Shown here piece after piece: positions 16,760-25,638 of a stretch of DNA of 42,644 bases. A program made the position numbers and the translations under genes. Numbering within the stretch: the stretch's first letter is position 1; each line of letters opens with the position of its first letter. The notes beneath the pieces were generated by a model, which did not search any database, had not been told where the DNA came from, and saw only the letters and a list, made by a program, of their open reading frames with translations. The stretch is from Acidobacteriota bacterium (GTDB lineage: Bacteria > Acidobacteriota > Vicinamibacteria > Vicinamibacterales > UBA823): the NCBI GenBank assembly GCA_002730525.1, contig PCAK01000018.1, forward strand, positions 1-42,644. The letters are read 5' to 3'.

Positions 16760-17773
16760 ATGGCAAAGATCTTCTACGACGATGCGGCGGACCTCGGGTT
16801 GATTCAGGCAAAGAAGGTGGCGGTGATTGGCTACGGGTCGCAGGGGCACGCCCATGCGCTGAACCTGAAGGACAGCGGGGTCAGCGTGAGGGTCGGTCTC
16901 CACGAAGGCAGCAAGTCGCGCGCCAAGGCGGAAGCCGATGGTGTCGAGGTGGTGTCGGTGGCCGATGCGGCCGCGTGGGCCGACGTCGTGATGATTCTGG
17001 CGCCCGACACCTCGCAGCCGTCCATCTACGAGGAATCCATCGCCCCGCACCTGACCGCCGGCAACATGATCATGTTCGGGCACGGGTTCAACATCCGCTT
17101 CAAGACGATCGCGCCGCCGGCCAACGTCGACGTCACGATGATCGCGCCGAAGGCGCCGGGGCACCGCGTGCGCGAGGTCTACCTGGAGGGTGGTGGCACG
17201 CCGGCGCTCCTGGCGGTCGAACAGGATGCGACCGGCGGGGCCAAGGCGCTGGCGCTCTCGTACGCGAAGGCGCTGGGCGTGACCCGCGCGGGCGTGATCG
17301 AGACGACGTTCGCGGAAGAGACCGAGACCGATCTCTTCGGGGAACAGGCCGTGCTGTGCGGCGGGGTCAGTGCGCTGACCAAGGCGGCGTTCGGCACGCT
17401 GGTCGAAGCGGGCTATCAGCCCGAGATCGCCTACTTCGAGTGCATGCACGAACTGAAGCTGATCGTCGACCTGATGTATCGCGGCGGGCTGAACTACATG
17501 CGCTACTCGGTGAGTGACACGGCCGAGCACGGTGACTACACCGGTGGGCCGAGGGTCGTCACCGACGCGACGCGTGACGCCATGCGGAAGATGCTGGCCG
17601 AGATCCAGGACGGCACCTACGCCAAGAAGTGGATCGACGAGAACGCCCAAGGCAGGCCATGGTTCAACGAGGTGCGGAAGCAAGAACAGAACTCGCAGAT
17701 CGAGCAGGTCGGCAGCTCGCTGCGGAAGATGATGCCGTTCCTCGACGCGGTCACGATCACTCCAGGCAGCTGA
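16760..17773 (+). CDS. ilvC: Ketol-acid reductoisomerase
   Basis: 337 aa, the short class I form. It isomerises and reduces acetolactate or acetohydroxybutyrate with NAD(P)H and Mg2+, the second common step of the pathway. The Rossmann loop [17 protein letters not shown] begins near residue 24, and the following SKSR suits NADPH. The knotted C-terminal domain carries the metal-binding acidic residues in DLFGEQ and in [16 protein letters not shown]. It starts 45 nt after ilvN and ends 2 nt before the next gene's start. The order D-B-N-C behind one attenuator gives the common enzymes of the pathway apart from the final transaminase, which is not in this window. Confidence 0.97.
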   Translation: MAKIFYDDAADLGLIQAKKVAVIGYGSQGHAHALNLKDSGVSVRVGLHEGSKSRAKAEADGVEVVSVADAAAWADVVMILAPDTSQPSIYEESIAPHLTAGNMIMFGHGFNIRFKTIAPPANVDVTMIAPKAPGHRVREVYLEGGGTPALLAVEQDATGGAKALALSYAKALGVTRAGVIETTFAEETETDLFGEQAVLCGGVSALTKAAFGTLVEAGYQPEIAYFECMHELKLIVDLMYRGGLNYMRYSVSDTAEHGDYTGGPRVVTDATRDAMRKMLAEIQDGTYAKKWIDENAQGRPWFNEVRKQEQNSQIEQVGSSLRKMMPFLDAVTITPGS

Positions 17774-17775
17774 TC

Positions 17776-19368
17776 GTGCGATCCGTCGGGGTGCTCGCGT
17801 TGATCGTCGGACTGCTGGGATTCGCAGCTCCGACGGCACCGCAGGCCCAGCCGCCCTACGATCTCCTGATCACGAACGGCCGCGTGATGGACGGGAGCGG
17901 CAACCCGTGGCGGCGGGCGGATGTCGGCGTCAGCGACGGCCGCATCGCGGCGATCGGTGACCTCGCGGACGCCGACGCGCGCCGAGTGCTCGATGCCGCC
18001 GATCGGCTCGTCACCCCCGGCTTCATCGACGTGCACTCGCATGCGGGTGGCGGCCTGGCACGGGAGGGGCTGGGGCAAGGACAGCCCCTGCTTGCCCAGG
18101 GCGTGACCACGATCGTTGCGAATCCAGACGGCGGAGGCCCCGTCGACCTCGAACAGCAGCGCTCGGTGCTGGCCGGAAGCGGCCTGGGTGTCAATGTCGC
18201 GCTCCTCATTGGTCATGCCAGCGTCAGGCGCGCGGTGTTCGAGATGGCCGATCGGGCGCCCACCGAGGACGAGATGGTCGAGATGCAGCGTCTCGTCCGC
18301 GAGGGGATGGCCAATGGAGCCTACGGCCTGTCGAGCGGACTGTTCTACGCACCGGGCAGCTACGCGACGACCGAGGAACTGGTGGCGCTCGGGTCGGTCG
18401 TCGCCGAGTTCGGCGGTCTCTATACCAGCCACATTCGAGACGAGGGCGACTACACGGTGGGCCTGGTCGCTGCGGTCGAGGAGGTGATCCTGATCGCCGA
18501 GGCCAATGGCATCCCAGGAATCGTCAGCCACATGAAGGCGCTCGGCCCCGACAACTGGGGGCTGTCGGTCGCGGCGACCACGCGGCTCGACGCGGCGCGG
18601 CGGCGCGGTGTCGAGGTGTACGCCGATCAGTATCCCTACAGCGCGTCGTCGACCGGCCTGTCGGCCGCGCTCGTGCCGCGCTGGGCCCAGGCGGGCGGAG
18701 CCGACGAGTTCGCGCGCCGTCTCTCGGAGCCGGTGACCCGTGCCCGAATCCTCGACGCGATGCGCGAGAACCTGCGGCGACGAGGCGGCGCCGAGGCGAT
18801 TGTCGTGGCGTTCCACGAAGCCGATCGCGAGCTGGAGGGGCAGAGCCTGGCCGAGATCGTCGATGCGCGCGGCGCGCCCGCGGTGGAGACGGCGCTCGCG
18901 TTGATCCGCGCGGGCCGCGTATCGATCATCTCGTTCAACATGTCGGAACCCGACATCGCCCACATCATGCGGCAACCCTACACCATGACGTCGAGCGACG
19001 GCGGCCTGGTGCCGATGGGGGATGGACGCCCGCACCCCAGGAACTACGGTGCATTCGCCCGGAAGCTCGGACACTATGCGCGCGATCGAGAGGTTGTGTC
19101 TCTCGAGGCGGCGGTCCGATCGATGACGTCGCTGCCCGCCGCCGTCTTCGGCCTGCGCGACCGGGGCCTCCTGCGCGCCGGCGCGTGGGCGGACATCGTC
19201 GTCTTCGATCCGGCCGAGGTCAGTGACCGTGCCACCTACGCCGAGCCGCATCAGCTGGCCACGGGGATCGACACGGTCATCGTCAACGGCGAGATCGTCC
19301 GCGAGCAGGGCCGGTTCACGTCGGTGAGGTCGGGGATCGTGTTGCGCAAGGAGGGGGAGGCGCGATGA
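17776..19368 (+). CDS. Exported N-acyl-D-amino-acid deacylase-like amidohydrolase
   Basis: 530 aa. I start it at GTG 17776, two nucleotides after the ilvC stop, because the longer open frame overlaps ilvC and a signal-peptide-like stretch begins here (VRSVGVLALIVGLLGFAAPT, cleavage near QAQ). Metal-dependent amidohydrolase: GFIDVHSHAGGG has the metal ligands H87 and H89; GLSSGLFYAPGSYATTEELVALG, YTSHIRDEGDY and SHMKALGPDNWG are typical of the D-aminoacylase subgroup; the C-terminal beta-sandwich contains GAWADIVVFDP. It probably removes acyl groups from N-acyl-D-amino acids or related amides in the periplasm. It overlaps the next gene by 4 nt (ATGA). Its place in an ilv transcript is odd. Confidence 0.85.
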   Translation: MRSVGVLALIVGLLGFAAPTAPQAQPPYDLLITNGRVMDGSGNPWRRADVGVSDGRIAAIGDLADADARRVLDAADRLVTPGFIDVHSHAGGGLAREGLGQGQPLLAQGVTTIVANPDGGGPVDLEQQRSVLAGSGLGVNVALLIGHASVRRAVFEMADRAPTEDEMVEMQRLVREGMANGAYGLSSGLFYAPGSYATTEELVALGSVVAEFGGLYTSHIRDEGDYTVGLVAAVEEVILIAEANGIPGIVSHMKALGPDNWGLSVAATTRLDAARRRGVEVYADQYPYSASSTGLSAALVPRWAQAGGADEFARRLSEPVTRARILDAMRENLRRRGGAEAIVVAFHEADRELEGQSLAEIVDARGAPAVETALALIRAGRVSIISFNMSEPDIAHIMRQPYTMTSSDGGLVPMGDGRPHPRNYGAFARKLGHYARDREVVSLEAAVRSMTSLPAAVFGLRDRGLLRAGAWADIVVFDPAEVSDRATYAEPHQLATGIDTVIVNGEIVREQGRFTSVRSGIVLRKEGEAR

Positions 19369-20367
19369 TCGTGAAGAGCAGAATCGGCGTGATGGTCGCG
19401 ACCGCGGCCTGCCTCGTGTCGAGCCTGGCCACAGCCCAGACCGATGCCTCACTCGAACGGCTGGAGCGGGCGATCGAGCGCGGCGGGACGTTGGCCGGCG
19501 GGCTGGTCGGCGCGACGGCGATTCATCTGGAGACTGGACGCACGGTGTCGGTGAACGGTGATGTGGCGTTTCCGATGGCGAGCACCTACAAGGTGCCGAT
19601 TGCCATCGAGTTGCTGACAGCGGGCCGATGCGGGGACGCTCGCGCTCGACGAGATGCTCGATGTCACGGCCGCCGACCTGCATCCGGGCAGCGGCACGCT
19701 GTCGCCGCTCCTCGCCCAGCCGGGCGTGTCGCTGTCGATCAGGAACCTCATGGAACTGATGCTGCGCATCAGCGACAACAGCGCGACCGACATGCTGCTG
19801 GCTCGGGCTGGCGGATCGGAGGCGGTGACGGCCAGGATGCGCGCCTTGGGCATCGACGGCATCCGCGTCGACCGTCCGACCGCGCTGCTGATTGCCGATC
19901 GCTACGGCGCCGCGCTGCCCGCCCCGGAGACGTGGACGCTCGATGTCTTCGATGAGGCGTTCAGCGCTCGGTCTGAGGATGAGCGTGCCGCGTCGGCGAT
20001 CGAGTTCGACCTCGACCCGCGTGACACGGCGACACCCAACGCCTTCGCCGAACTGCTGGCTCGGCTGCATCGCGGGGAACTCGTCAGCGAGGACAGCACC
20101 GCGCTGCTTCTGGACATCATGGAGCGCTGCCTCACCGGGGAGAATCGCCTGAAGGGCCTGCTGCCCGCTGACACCGTCGTCGCCCACAAGACCGGGTCGC
20201 TCGCCGGCACGGCCAACGACGTCGGCATCATGGCGCTGCCGGATTCAGCCGGCCACGTCGCGATCGCCGTCCTGATGAAGTCGTCCGATCGGTCGGGTAC
20301 CGACCGCGCGCGCGCGATCGCCGAGATCGCGCGCGCGGCCTACGATTACTTTGTGTTTCAGCCCTGA
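19365..20367 (+). pseudogene. Frameshifted class A beta-lactamase-fold serine hydrolase
   Basis: Starts at ATG 19365 with a good AAGGAGGGG site and a 4-nt overlap with the gene before. It has a signal peptide (ending ATAQ), then ASTYK, the SxxK motif with S73 and K76. After about residue 83 the frame fails: the homologous reading continues one base over, beginning GTLALDEMLDVTAADL (19634 onward), and runs to 20367 with ISDNSATD (SDN motif) and AHKTGSLAG (KTG motif). The junction is a G run near 19630; one extra G explains it. If repaired, the product would be about 334 aa with all three catalytic motifs. It is either a recent pseudogene or a sequencing error. Confidence 0.85.
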
Positions 20368-20524
20368 AGGATAACGTAGGGTTCTCGCCCTGCGGCTCGC
20401 GGCCCGGCTCGCTCGCTCCGCCGGCTGGAGTGTCGCATGGGGGAGCGCCGCGACGAACGGCTCGAGCTGCTCCGGCGTGCCGAACTTATCGCGGCCGCCT
20501 TCGACGCCGCCTCGCTGAAGTCCG

Positions 20525-21187
20525 CTAGCGGCACGCGTCCAGATGCCGCCCGGCGGCGTCGCGGAAGGCATCGGTCCACTCGTGCCCGCCGTCGAAGACC
20601 AAGGCTTCGACAGTGACGCCCCACGACGCCAGCAGCGCCACGTCGGTGTCGTGTTTCGCCTGGGTGAACCACTCGTCCCGGCTGCCGCGGCCGACGAGCG
20701 TCGGTGGCAGGCCGAGCGACGCCCTGTCCCGCAGTTCGGGCGGGAGATCCCCGCCGAGGATGACGAGGCCGGCGGCCGGATGCCCCGTGCCGGACGCGGC
20801 GCGATAGGCCATCGACGCACCCTGCGAGAACCCGGAATAAACCACCATGTCGCTCGTGGCGTACCGAGCGCGAACGTCAGTCACTACCTGCTCGACGTAG
20901 CGCAGGTTGTCGGCGACGGCCTGCTCGCGTCCGAGTTTCGTCATCCAGCTGGCGACGACCTGCTGGTGGTTCCGGCCGTAGAACCAGTGCAGCGCCTGGA
21001 CGGCGACCAGCAGCCACCGCTCCGCGCCGGGAATCCGTTCGAGTTGGCGCAGGTGCACCTCGGCGTTCTCCCCGTACCCGTGAAAGCCGAGCAGCAGCGG
21101 GTGCGGGCCCTCAGACTCGGGTGGGCGGGTGACGTAGCGCCCCTGCGTCGTCGCGTCGAGCGTCGTGACGATCGGGTCGGCGGCCAT
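20525..21187 (-). CDS. Alpha/beta hydrolase (carboxylesterase/phospholipase type)
   Basis: 220 aa, with no signal peptide. Oxyanion region GFHGYGENAE (about 34-43), nucleophile elbow GFSQGASM with Ser121, a likely acid in GRGSRDEWF (about 165-172) and the catalytic histidine in FDGGHEWTD (about 202). This is the short form of the alpha/beta hydrolase fold seen in carboxylesterases and acyl-protein thioesterase-like enzymes; the substrate is an unknown ester. It ends 157 nt from the convergent beta-lactamase-like gene, and I see no gene in that gap. It is followed upstream by DUF2461 on the same strand, 31 nt away. Confidence 0.88.
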   Translation of the reverse strand: MAADPIVTTLDATTQGRYVTRPPESEGPHPLLLGFHGYGENAEVHLRQLERIPGAERWLLVAVQALHWFYGRNHQQVVASWMTKLGREQAVADNLRYVEQVVTDVRARYATSDMVVYSGFSQGASMAYRAASGTGHPAAGLVILGGDLPPELRDRASLGLPPTLVGRGSRDEWFTQAKHDTDVALLASWGVTVEALVFDGGHEWTDAFRDAAGRHLDACR

Positions 21188-21218
21188 CAGGTGTCCTCTG
21201 GGAGCATCGTCCTGGCCG

Positions 21219-21920
21219 TCAGGGCCGCAGCGGATCCTTGACGCGGCCGACGAGCGGTTCGTTCAGGAAACTCACTAGGGGTGCGATCTGCCGGAAGACG
21301 CGGAGCAGCTCCCGGTAGAACTTCGGGTCGGCGGCGAAGGCGGCCGGGTACTCCTTCGAGGCGAGAAACTCGCGGCGCCGCAGCAGATCGGCCGCGGGAT
21401 GGTCCTTCGCGTAGCCGCGCGGCACGCGCTGCATCACTCGCCCGTCAAGGGCGCCGAACGTCCGTCGAAACGCCGCGGTACCGATGATGCCGCGGAGCCG
21501 CCGGTAGCGTCGCGCGACGTGCGCGCGAATCAGCCGCAGTTCGGGTGACGCGGGTGCGTGCAACCCGCCGGCGAACATGACACGCGTCGGCGCAACTTCC
21601 AGATAGAGCACGGCGCCCTCGAGCCGTCCCAGCTCACGGTGCGGAAACACGGCCGCTGCGTGGGTCTTCAGCGGGGACTTGTCCTCGCTGAACCGCGTGT
21701 CACGATAGATCCGGAAGAGCGAGATCTTGGGTGCGGCGACCAGTTCGGGCGCGAACCCGCGGAGGTCCTCCGCCAGGCGATCGATCACGTCGACCATTGG
21801 CCCGCGAACGTGCGTGTCGTACTCGTCACGGCGCGCGCGGAACCAGTCGCGATCGTTGTGTCGCTTCAGGGCGCGCAGGAACAGGATCGTTCTCGGCGTG
21901 AAACGGGGCGGCTGAGCCAT
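21219..21920 (-). CDS. DUF2461 (TIGR02453 family) protein
   Basis: 233 aa and one domain across nearly the whole length. Family signatures: FLRALKRHNDRDWFRARRDEYD near the N-terminus; ISLFRIYRDTRFSEDKSPLKTH near residue 70; YLEVAPTRVMFAGGLHAPAS near residue 105; and YPAAFAADPKFYRELLRVF near the C-terminus. The biochemical function of the family is not established. It is cytoplasmic, with no membrane segment. It lies 12 nt downstream of the phosphatase gene and is probably cotranscribed with it and with the esterase. Confidence 0.92.
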   Translation of the reverse strand: MAQPPRFTPRTILFLRALKRHNDRDWFRARRDEYDTHVRGPMVDVIDRLAEDLRGFAPELVAAPKISLFRIYRDTRFSEDKSPLKTHAAAVFPHRELGRLEGAVLYLEVAPTRVMFAGGLHAPASPELRLIRAHVARRYRRLRGIIGTAAFRRTFGALDGRVMQRVPRGYAKDHPAADLLRRREFLASKEYPAAFAADPKFYRELLRVFRQIAPLVSFLNEPLVGRVKDPLRP

Positions 21921-21932
21921 CGGCCGGAGGGG

Positions 21933-23570
21933 CTACCGTCGATCGCGATCGGCGAGAGCCTCGGTCAGGACCCGCCCATCGGGGCGTGCCAGCGTGATGC
22001 CGGTCAGAAACGCCAGGGTCGGCGCGATGTCCTCGGGAGCCGCGGCACCCGAATAGCGCCCTGGCACGATGCCCGGACCGGCCAGCACGAGTGGCACGCG
22101 CGCATCGTAGTCGTAGCCGGTGCCGTGGTCGGCGGCGCGAATCCAGGTGTACCAGTAGGGCTTCGGAATAACCACAAGATCCCCGCTGCGTCCGGGGAAA
22201 TAGCTGCGCGCCACCTGCGCCGTCAAGGCGTCGGCGAAGGGACCCGTCGCCAGTTCTTCCCCGCGATAGGCCCGCTGCACGCCCGGATACGTCCCGAGCG
22301 CAGCCAGGACGGCGGCCAGTGCCTCCTCGTTCGCGCGCAGTCGATCGTAGACGCCTGGCGCGAAGTACAACTCGATATGGCCCATGCCGACCGCATGCTC
22401 ACCCGGGCCGAAGAACGGCTCGAGCACCCGGTTGACGTGTGCGAGCACTTCGCCCCGCTCGATCCGACCGGCGTCGAGCCCCATCGCCGTCGCCTGTTCG
22501 GGGATCGGGCCGAGGCCGTGGTCGGCCGACAGCGCGACGACGTAGCGGTCACGCCCGACGGCCGTATCCAGATGGTCGAACAACCGGCCGAGCGTCCGGT
22601 CGAGGCGCAGGTAGGTGTCTTCGACTTCGGCGCTGTGCGGGCCGAAATCGTGGCCGACGTAGTCGGCCGCCGAAAAGCCCACCGCCAGATAGTCGGTGCC
22701 GGGGCCACGGCCGAGCTCGAGCGCGTCCACGGCCGCCGTGGCCAGGCCGGCGACGTATTCGTCCGCCCAAGGGCTGCGCCGCCAGGCGGTGTAGAACGCT
22801 CGGTCGGCTTCTCCGGCGTCACTCTCCGACGCCAGCCGATGCGCGAAGTGAGGGTCGCTGCCGTTGGTGCCGTCGCTGGTCGAGGACACCGGCGTCCAGA
22901 CCTGCCCCCGCGCGTCCTCGACCGGGTGAGTCCTGATGTGTTCCGCGACGAACGGCACGGGCGTCTCGGCAAACGCGGTCGACGTCGTCCAGACGTTACC
23001 GGGGTCGAACCAGGCGACGGCGTCGCCACGGTGCCCGGCCAGCGGCACCGCGGCCCGCGCCTTGACCGCGAACGCCACGACCTGCGCCGAGGGGTCGTTC
23101 TGTAGCCGGAGTTCGTCGGCCAGGCTCGCCACGCGCATCGTGGCTGGACCGTGCTGTTCCCGAGCGCCCGAGCCGTAGGCGACAGCCTCCACGGAGTCGT
23201 CCGCCGTGCACCGGACGCGGCGTCCAGCGACGGCGTCCCACCACCCATCGAGCAGCATCCCGTGGGTGCTCGGGATGGTGCCGGTGGCAATCGTGGCGTG
23301 GCCCGCGCAGGTCAGCGTGCCGAAATAGGAATGCTTCGCCTCGCGAAAGACCGCGCCGTCGTCGAACAGCCGCCGCAGGCCGCCGGTCCACCCGGCGCCG
23401 TAGCGTTCGAGCGTGTCGGCGCGCATCTGGTCGACCACCAGGACCACGACGAGTCCTGGCGGCGCGGTCTGCGCGGCGACGGGCCAGGCCGAGGCACCGG
23501 CCGACAGCACGGCCATGACCAGTGCAGGGACGAGGAGTCGACGTGCAAGCCGCGGGGCCGTTGGAACCAT
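21933..23570 (-). CDS. Exported PafA-like alkaline phosphatase-superfamily enzyme
   Basis: 545 aa with signal peptide (residues 1-34, ending PVAAQ), so periplasmic. Alkaline-phosphatase-superfamily metal motifs: VVDQMRADTLERYG with D47; SYFGTLTCAGHATIATGT with the nucleophile threonine, most likely T87; SAADYVGHDFGPHS; SADHGLG; and DHGTGYDYDARVPL. VKARAAVP supplies K170 and R172, which match the Lys-x-Arg pair that marks PafA-type phosphate monoesterases. The asparagine expected 21 residues after the nucleophile is aspartate here (THGMLLDGWWD, D108). It probably releases phosphate from extracytoplasmic phosphate esters; the D108 change may alter its preference. A diesterase role is the alternative. 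Confidence 0.88.
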   Translation of the reverse strand: MVPTAPRLARRLLVPALVMAVLSAGASAWPVAAQTAPPGLVVVLVVDQMRADTLERYGAGWTGGLRRLFDDGAVFREAKHSYFGTLTCAGHATIATGTIPSTHGMLLDGWWDAVAGRRVRCTADDSVEAVAYGSGAREQHGPATMRVASLADELRLQNDPSAQVVAFAVKARAAVPLAGHRGDAVAWFDPGNVWTTSTAFAETPVPFVAEHIRTHPVEDARGQVWTPVSSTSDGTNGSDPHFAHRLASESDAGEADRAFYTAWRRSPWADEYVAGLATAAVDALELGRGPGTDYLAVGFSAADYVGHDFGPHSAEVEDTYLRLDRTLGRLFDHLDTAVGRDRYVVALSADHGLGPIPEQATAMGLDAGRIERGEVLAHVNRVLEPFFGPGEHAVGMGHIELYFAPGVYDRLRANEEALAAVLAALGTYPGVQRAYRGEELATGPFADALTAQVARSYFPGRSGDLVVIPKPYWYTWIRAADHGTGYDYDARVPLVLAGPGIVPGRYSGAAAPEDIAPTLAFLTGITLARPDGRVLTEALADRDRR

Positions 23571-23687
23571 CTGTTACCTGGGGTGCCTGCCGACAGTATA
23601 CCGCGCGCGGTTGGTCCGTACGCACGACGGGCGCGGCCGAGTGCCGCGCCCGTCGCCATAGTGTCTCGTATCGGATCGTCAGCGTTG

Positions 23688-24708
23688 TCAGACGACCAGT
23701 TGCGGGACCTCCATCTCGCCACGGCGGAAGGCGTCGTTGAATGCCTCGACGACCGCGGGGTCGAAGTCGGTGCCCGAGCCCTTGACCAGAAATTCCTTCG
23801 CGTCGAACGGCGACATCGCCTTGCGATACGGGCGGTCGCTCGTCAGCGGGTCGTAGACGTCGGCGACACTGATGATCCGCGACTCGAGCGGGATCTCCTC
23901 GCCGGCCATCGGGTTGTAGCCGGTGCCGTCGTACTTGTCGTGGTGCGACAGGATGATCGGCAGGATGCGCCGCAGCAACCCGCCGACCGGTTCGAGCATC
24001 GTGACCCCTTGTTCACGTGGGTCTTGATCTCGGTGAACTCGTCCGCCGTCAGGCGCGCGGCCTTGTAGAGCAACTCCCGGCTAATGTCGAGTTTGCCGAT
24101 GTCGTGCAGCAGCGCCGCGGCGCGGATGTCCTCGATCCGCTCATTCTGCAGGTTCAGGCTGCCGGCGATCTTCGTCTCGTAGACCGACACGCGATAGCTG
24201 TGGTTCTCGGTGTACTTGTCCTTCGAGATGAAGTCCTGAGGATCATCAACACGCCGTGATAGGTGGAGCGCAGGTCTTCGAGTGCCCGTTCCTGGTGCTC
24301 GTAGAGCGAGCCCATGAGATACCCGATAACGACGAGCGTGCCGCCCCAGACGGTGATGTCCAGCCACTGGCGCGGAATCAGATCGCCGGACGCCGCCTGC
24401 TCGAACCCGGCGGGGTTGAAGTAGGTGAACAGCACCACGAGCAGCACGCTCGCGAAGGCCGTGAGCGTCGCGTGCCGCCGGCCGTACGAGTAGGCCGAGA
24501 ACACCGTTGGGAACGTGTAGAACCCCAGCACCATGCGCTGGGAATCTACGAGCAGGTTCATCATCGCCATGATGACGAACAGCGACAGCAGCAGCCAGAG
24601 CTCCTTGTTGGCCTTTTCGAGGGTCTTCAGGATGCCTAGCTTGGCTGCGTCGACTTCTTACTGGGTGCCTTCGGTGAGGGGCACGGCGGTTGCCTGGGAA
24701 GTAGCCAC
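23688..24708 (-). pseudogene. Broken membrane HD-GYP phosphodiesterase gene
   Basis: Start GTG 24708 with AAAGGA upstream. The peptide, read across frames, begins VATSQATAVPLTEGTQ and meets an in-frame TAA (24660-24658). It continues EVDAAKLGILKTLEKANKEL into several membrane helices (WLLLSLFVIMAMMNLLV..., ITVWGGTLVVIGYLMGSLYEH). A one-base loss near 24240 (C run) moves the frame to DFISKDKYTENHSYRVSVYE and the HD motif ALLHDIGK. A second loss near 24007 (G run) moves it to the GYP motif HHDKYDGTGYN and IISVADVYDPLTSDRPYR. Intact, it would be about 340 aa and would degrade cyclic di-GMP. All HD-GYP catalytic motifs survive, so decay is recent or the breaks are sequencing errors. Confidence 0.85.
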
Positions 24709-24876
24709 TGGTCAACGTCCTTTACGAAAGACGGGTTCACGAACCGGCACTCCGTCAATCGGGGGCGTACCGTAACTATCGGATACTGACCAATACGCAA
24801 TATTGTTACCAGGTTTGCATCAATTCTGTCGCAGCTCTCTAATTGCTTGGTTCACAACGTTATACGGTGATCTCTC

Positions 24877-24905
24877 GACCCGGCCGCACTCGAGAGGGCC
24901 GGGTC
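24877..24905. repeat. GC-rich hairpin after the DinB gene
   Basis: GACCCGGCC (24877-24885) / GGCCGGGTC (24897-24905), 9 bp with an 11-nt loop. It sits 64 nt past the DinB stop codon on the minus strand. There is no T-run, so it could be a weak or Rho-assisted terminator. A 6-bp alternative pairing (CTCTCG/CGAGAG) overlaps it. Confidence 0.4.
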
Positions 24906-24968
24906 GCGTGTGCCAGAACGTCACAATCGTCGGCAGAGGATTACGATTCTGAAACGCGGCAGAAGGGA

Positions 24969-25490
24969 TCACGCCTCCGCTTTTTTCGCGTCGAGATGGC
25001 GATAGAACCCGAGGTCCTCGCCCGTGGCTCGCTTGGTCGCCCAGATGACCTGCCCGACGTGGCCCGAGAAGTGTTCCACGACATGATAGATCGCATGCAG
25101 GATCGTCACGTCGTGGTCCTGGATCCGGCGGCTGGCCAGCAGATCCGACGTCGACAGCGTGGCGAGGACTGCGTCGGCTTCGGCGAGCGTGTGGCGCAGC
25201 GGTTCGAGCAGATCCGCGGCCGGAATCGGCTCGCGCTGCGTGAACTCGGCGTCGCGGTCGCGATCGTCGGGTTGGCCGCCGACTCCGCAGACCAGCCACT
25301 GCCGGACGTTGCCGCGCAGATGCAGCAGCAAGTTGCCCACCGAATTCTCGGCGTCGTGGCGCCGCTCCCAGAGTTGTTCGAGGGTGAGCCGGCCGACGCA
25401 GGCCTCCAGACGCCGCAGCTCTTCCTTCAACTCGGCGCGCGAGACGGCGACCAGTTCCGCCGCGATCACGTCGGCCTGCGAGGCGCTCAT
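24969..25490 (-). CDS. DinB-family metal-binding protein
   Basis: 173 aa four-helix-bundle protein of the DinB/YfiT superfamily. Candidate metal-binding histidines are H57 (VGNLLLHLRGNVRQW) and H136, H140 and H144 (HAIYHVVEHFSGHVGQV), the usual triad arrangement. Relatives include DinB of Bacillus and thiol-dependent (bacillithiol/mycothiol) S-transferases; the substrate is unknown. NLLLHLRGNVRQWL followed by GG resembles the DUF1572 subgroup. Cytoplasmic. It is divergent from the HEAT-repeat gene across a 148-nt gap. Confidence 0.87.
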   Translation of the reverse strand: MSASQADVIAAELVAVSRAELKEELRRLEACVGRLTLEQLWERRHDAENSVGNLLLHLRGNVRQWLVCGVGGQPDDRDRDAEFTQREPIPAADLLEPLRHTLAEADAVLATLSTSDLLASRRIQDHDVTILHAIYHVVEHFSGHVGQVIWATKRATGEDLGFYRHLDAKKAEA

Positions 25491-25638
25491 GCCGGCGGAT
25501 TATAGCGCACGCGTCGGAGACACTAGATGTTGTGGCCCGACACGGTGAGATACGTGTATAGTGTGGGATGATTAGGGAATTTTTTGCAGTTCGACGCGCT
25601 GACGGTCGGATGGGGCAGAGGGTAGAGGGATAAGGACG

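Noticed and set aside
17617-20187. 856-codon open frame on the minus strand
   Set aside because: Antisense of ilvC, the deacylase and the beta-lactamase-like gene, all clearly coding on the plus strand.
20368-20524. Short plus-strand frame beginning at 20437
   Set aside because: No homology-like pattern or ribosome-binding site, and it enters the antisense of the esterase gene; the gap looks non-coding.
21558-23105. 515-codon open frame on the plus strand
   Set aside because: Antisense of the DUF2461 and PafA-like genes, whose motifs are unmistakable.
25519-25562. Inverted repeat ACACTA...TAGTGT and a TTGTGG/TATAGT promoter before the HEAT gene
   Set aside because: The repeat is only 6 bp and the box spacing of 21 nt is too long; not strong enough to list as a feature.
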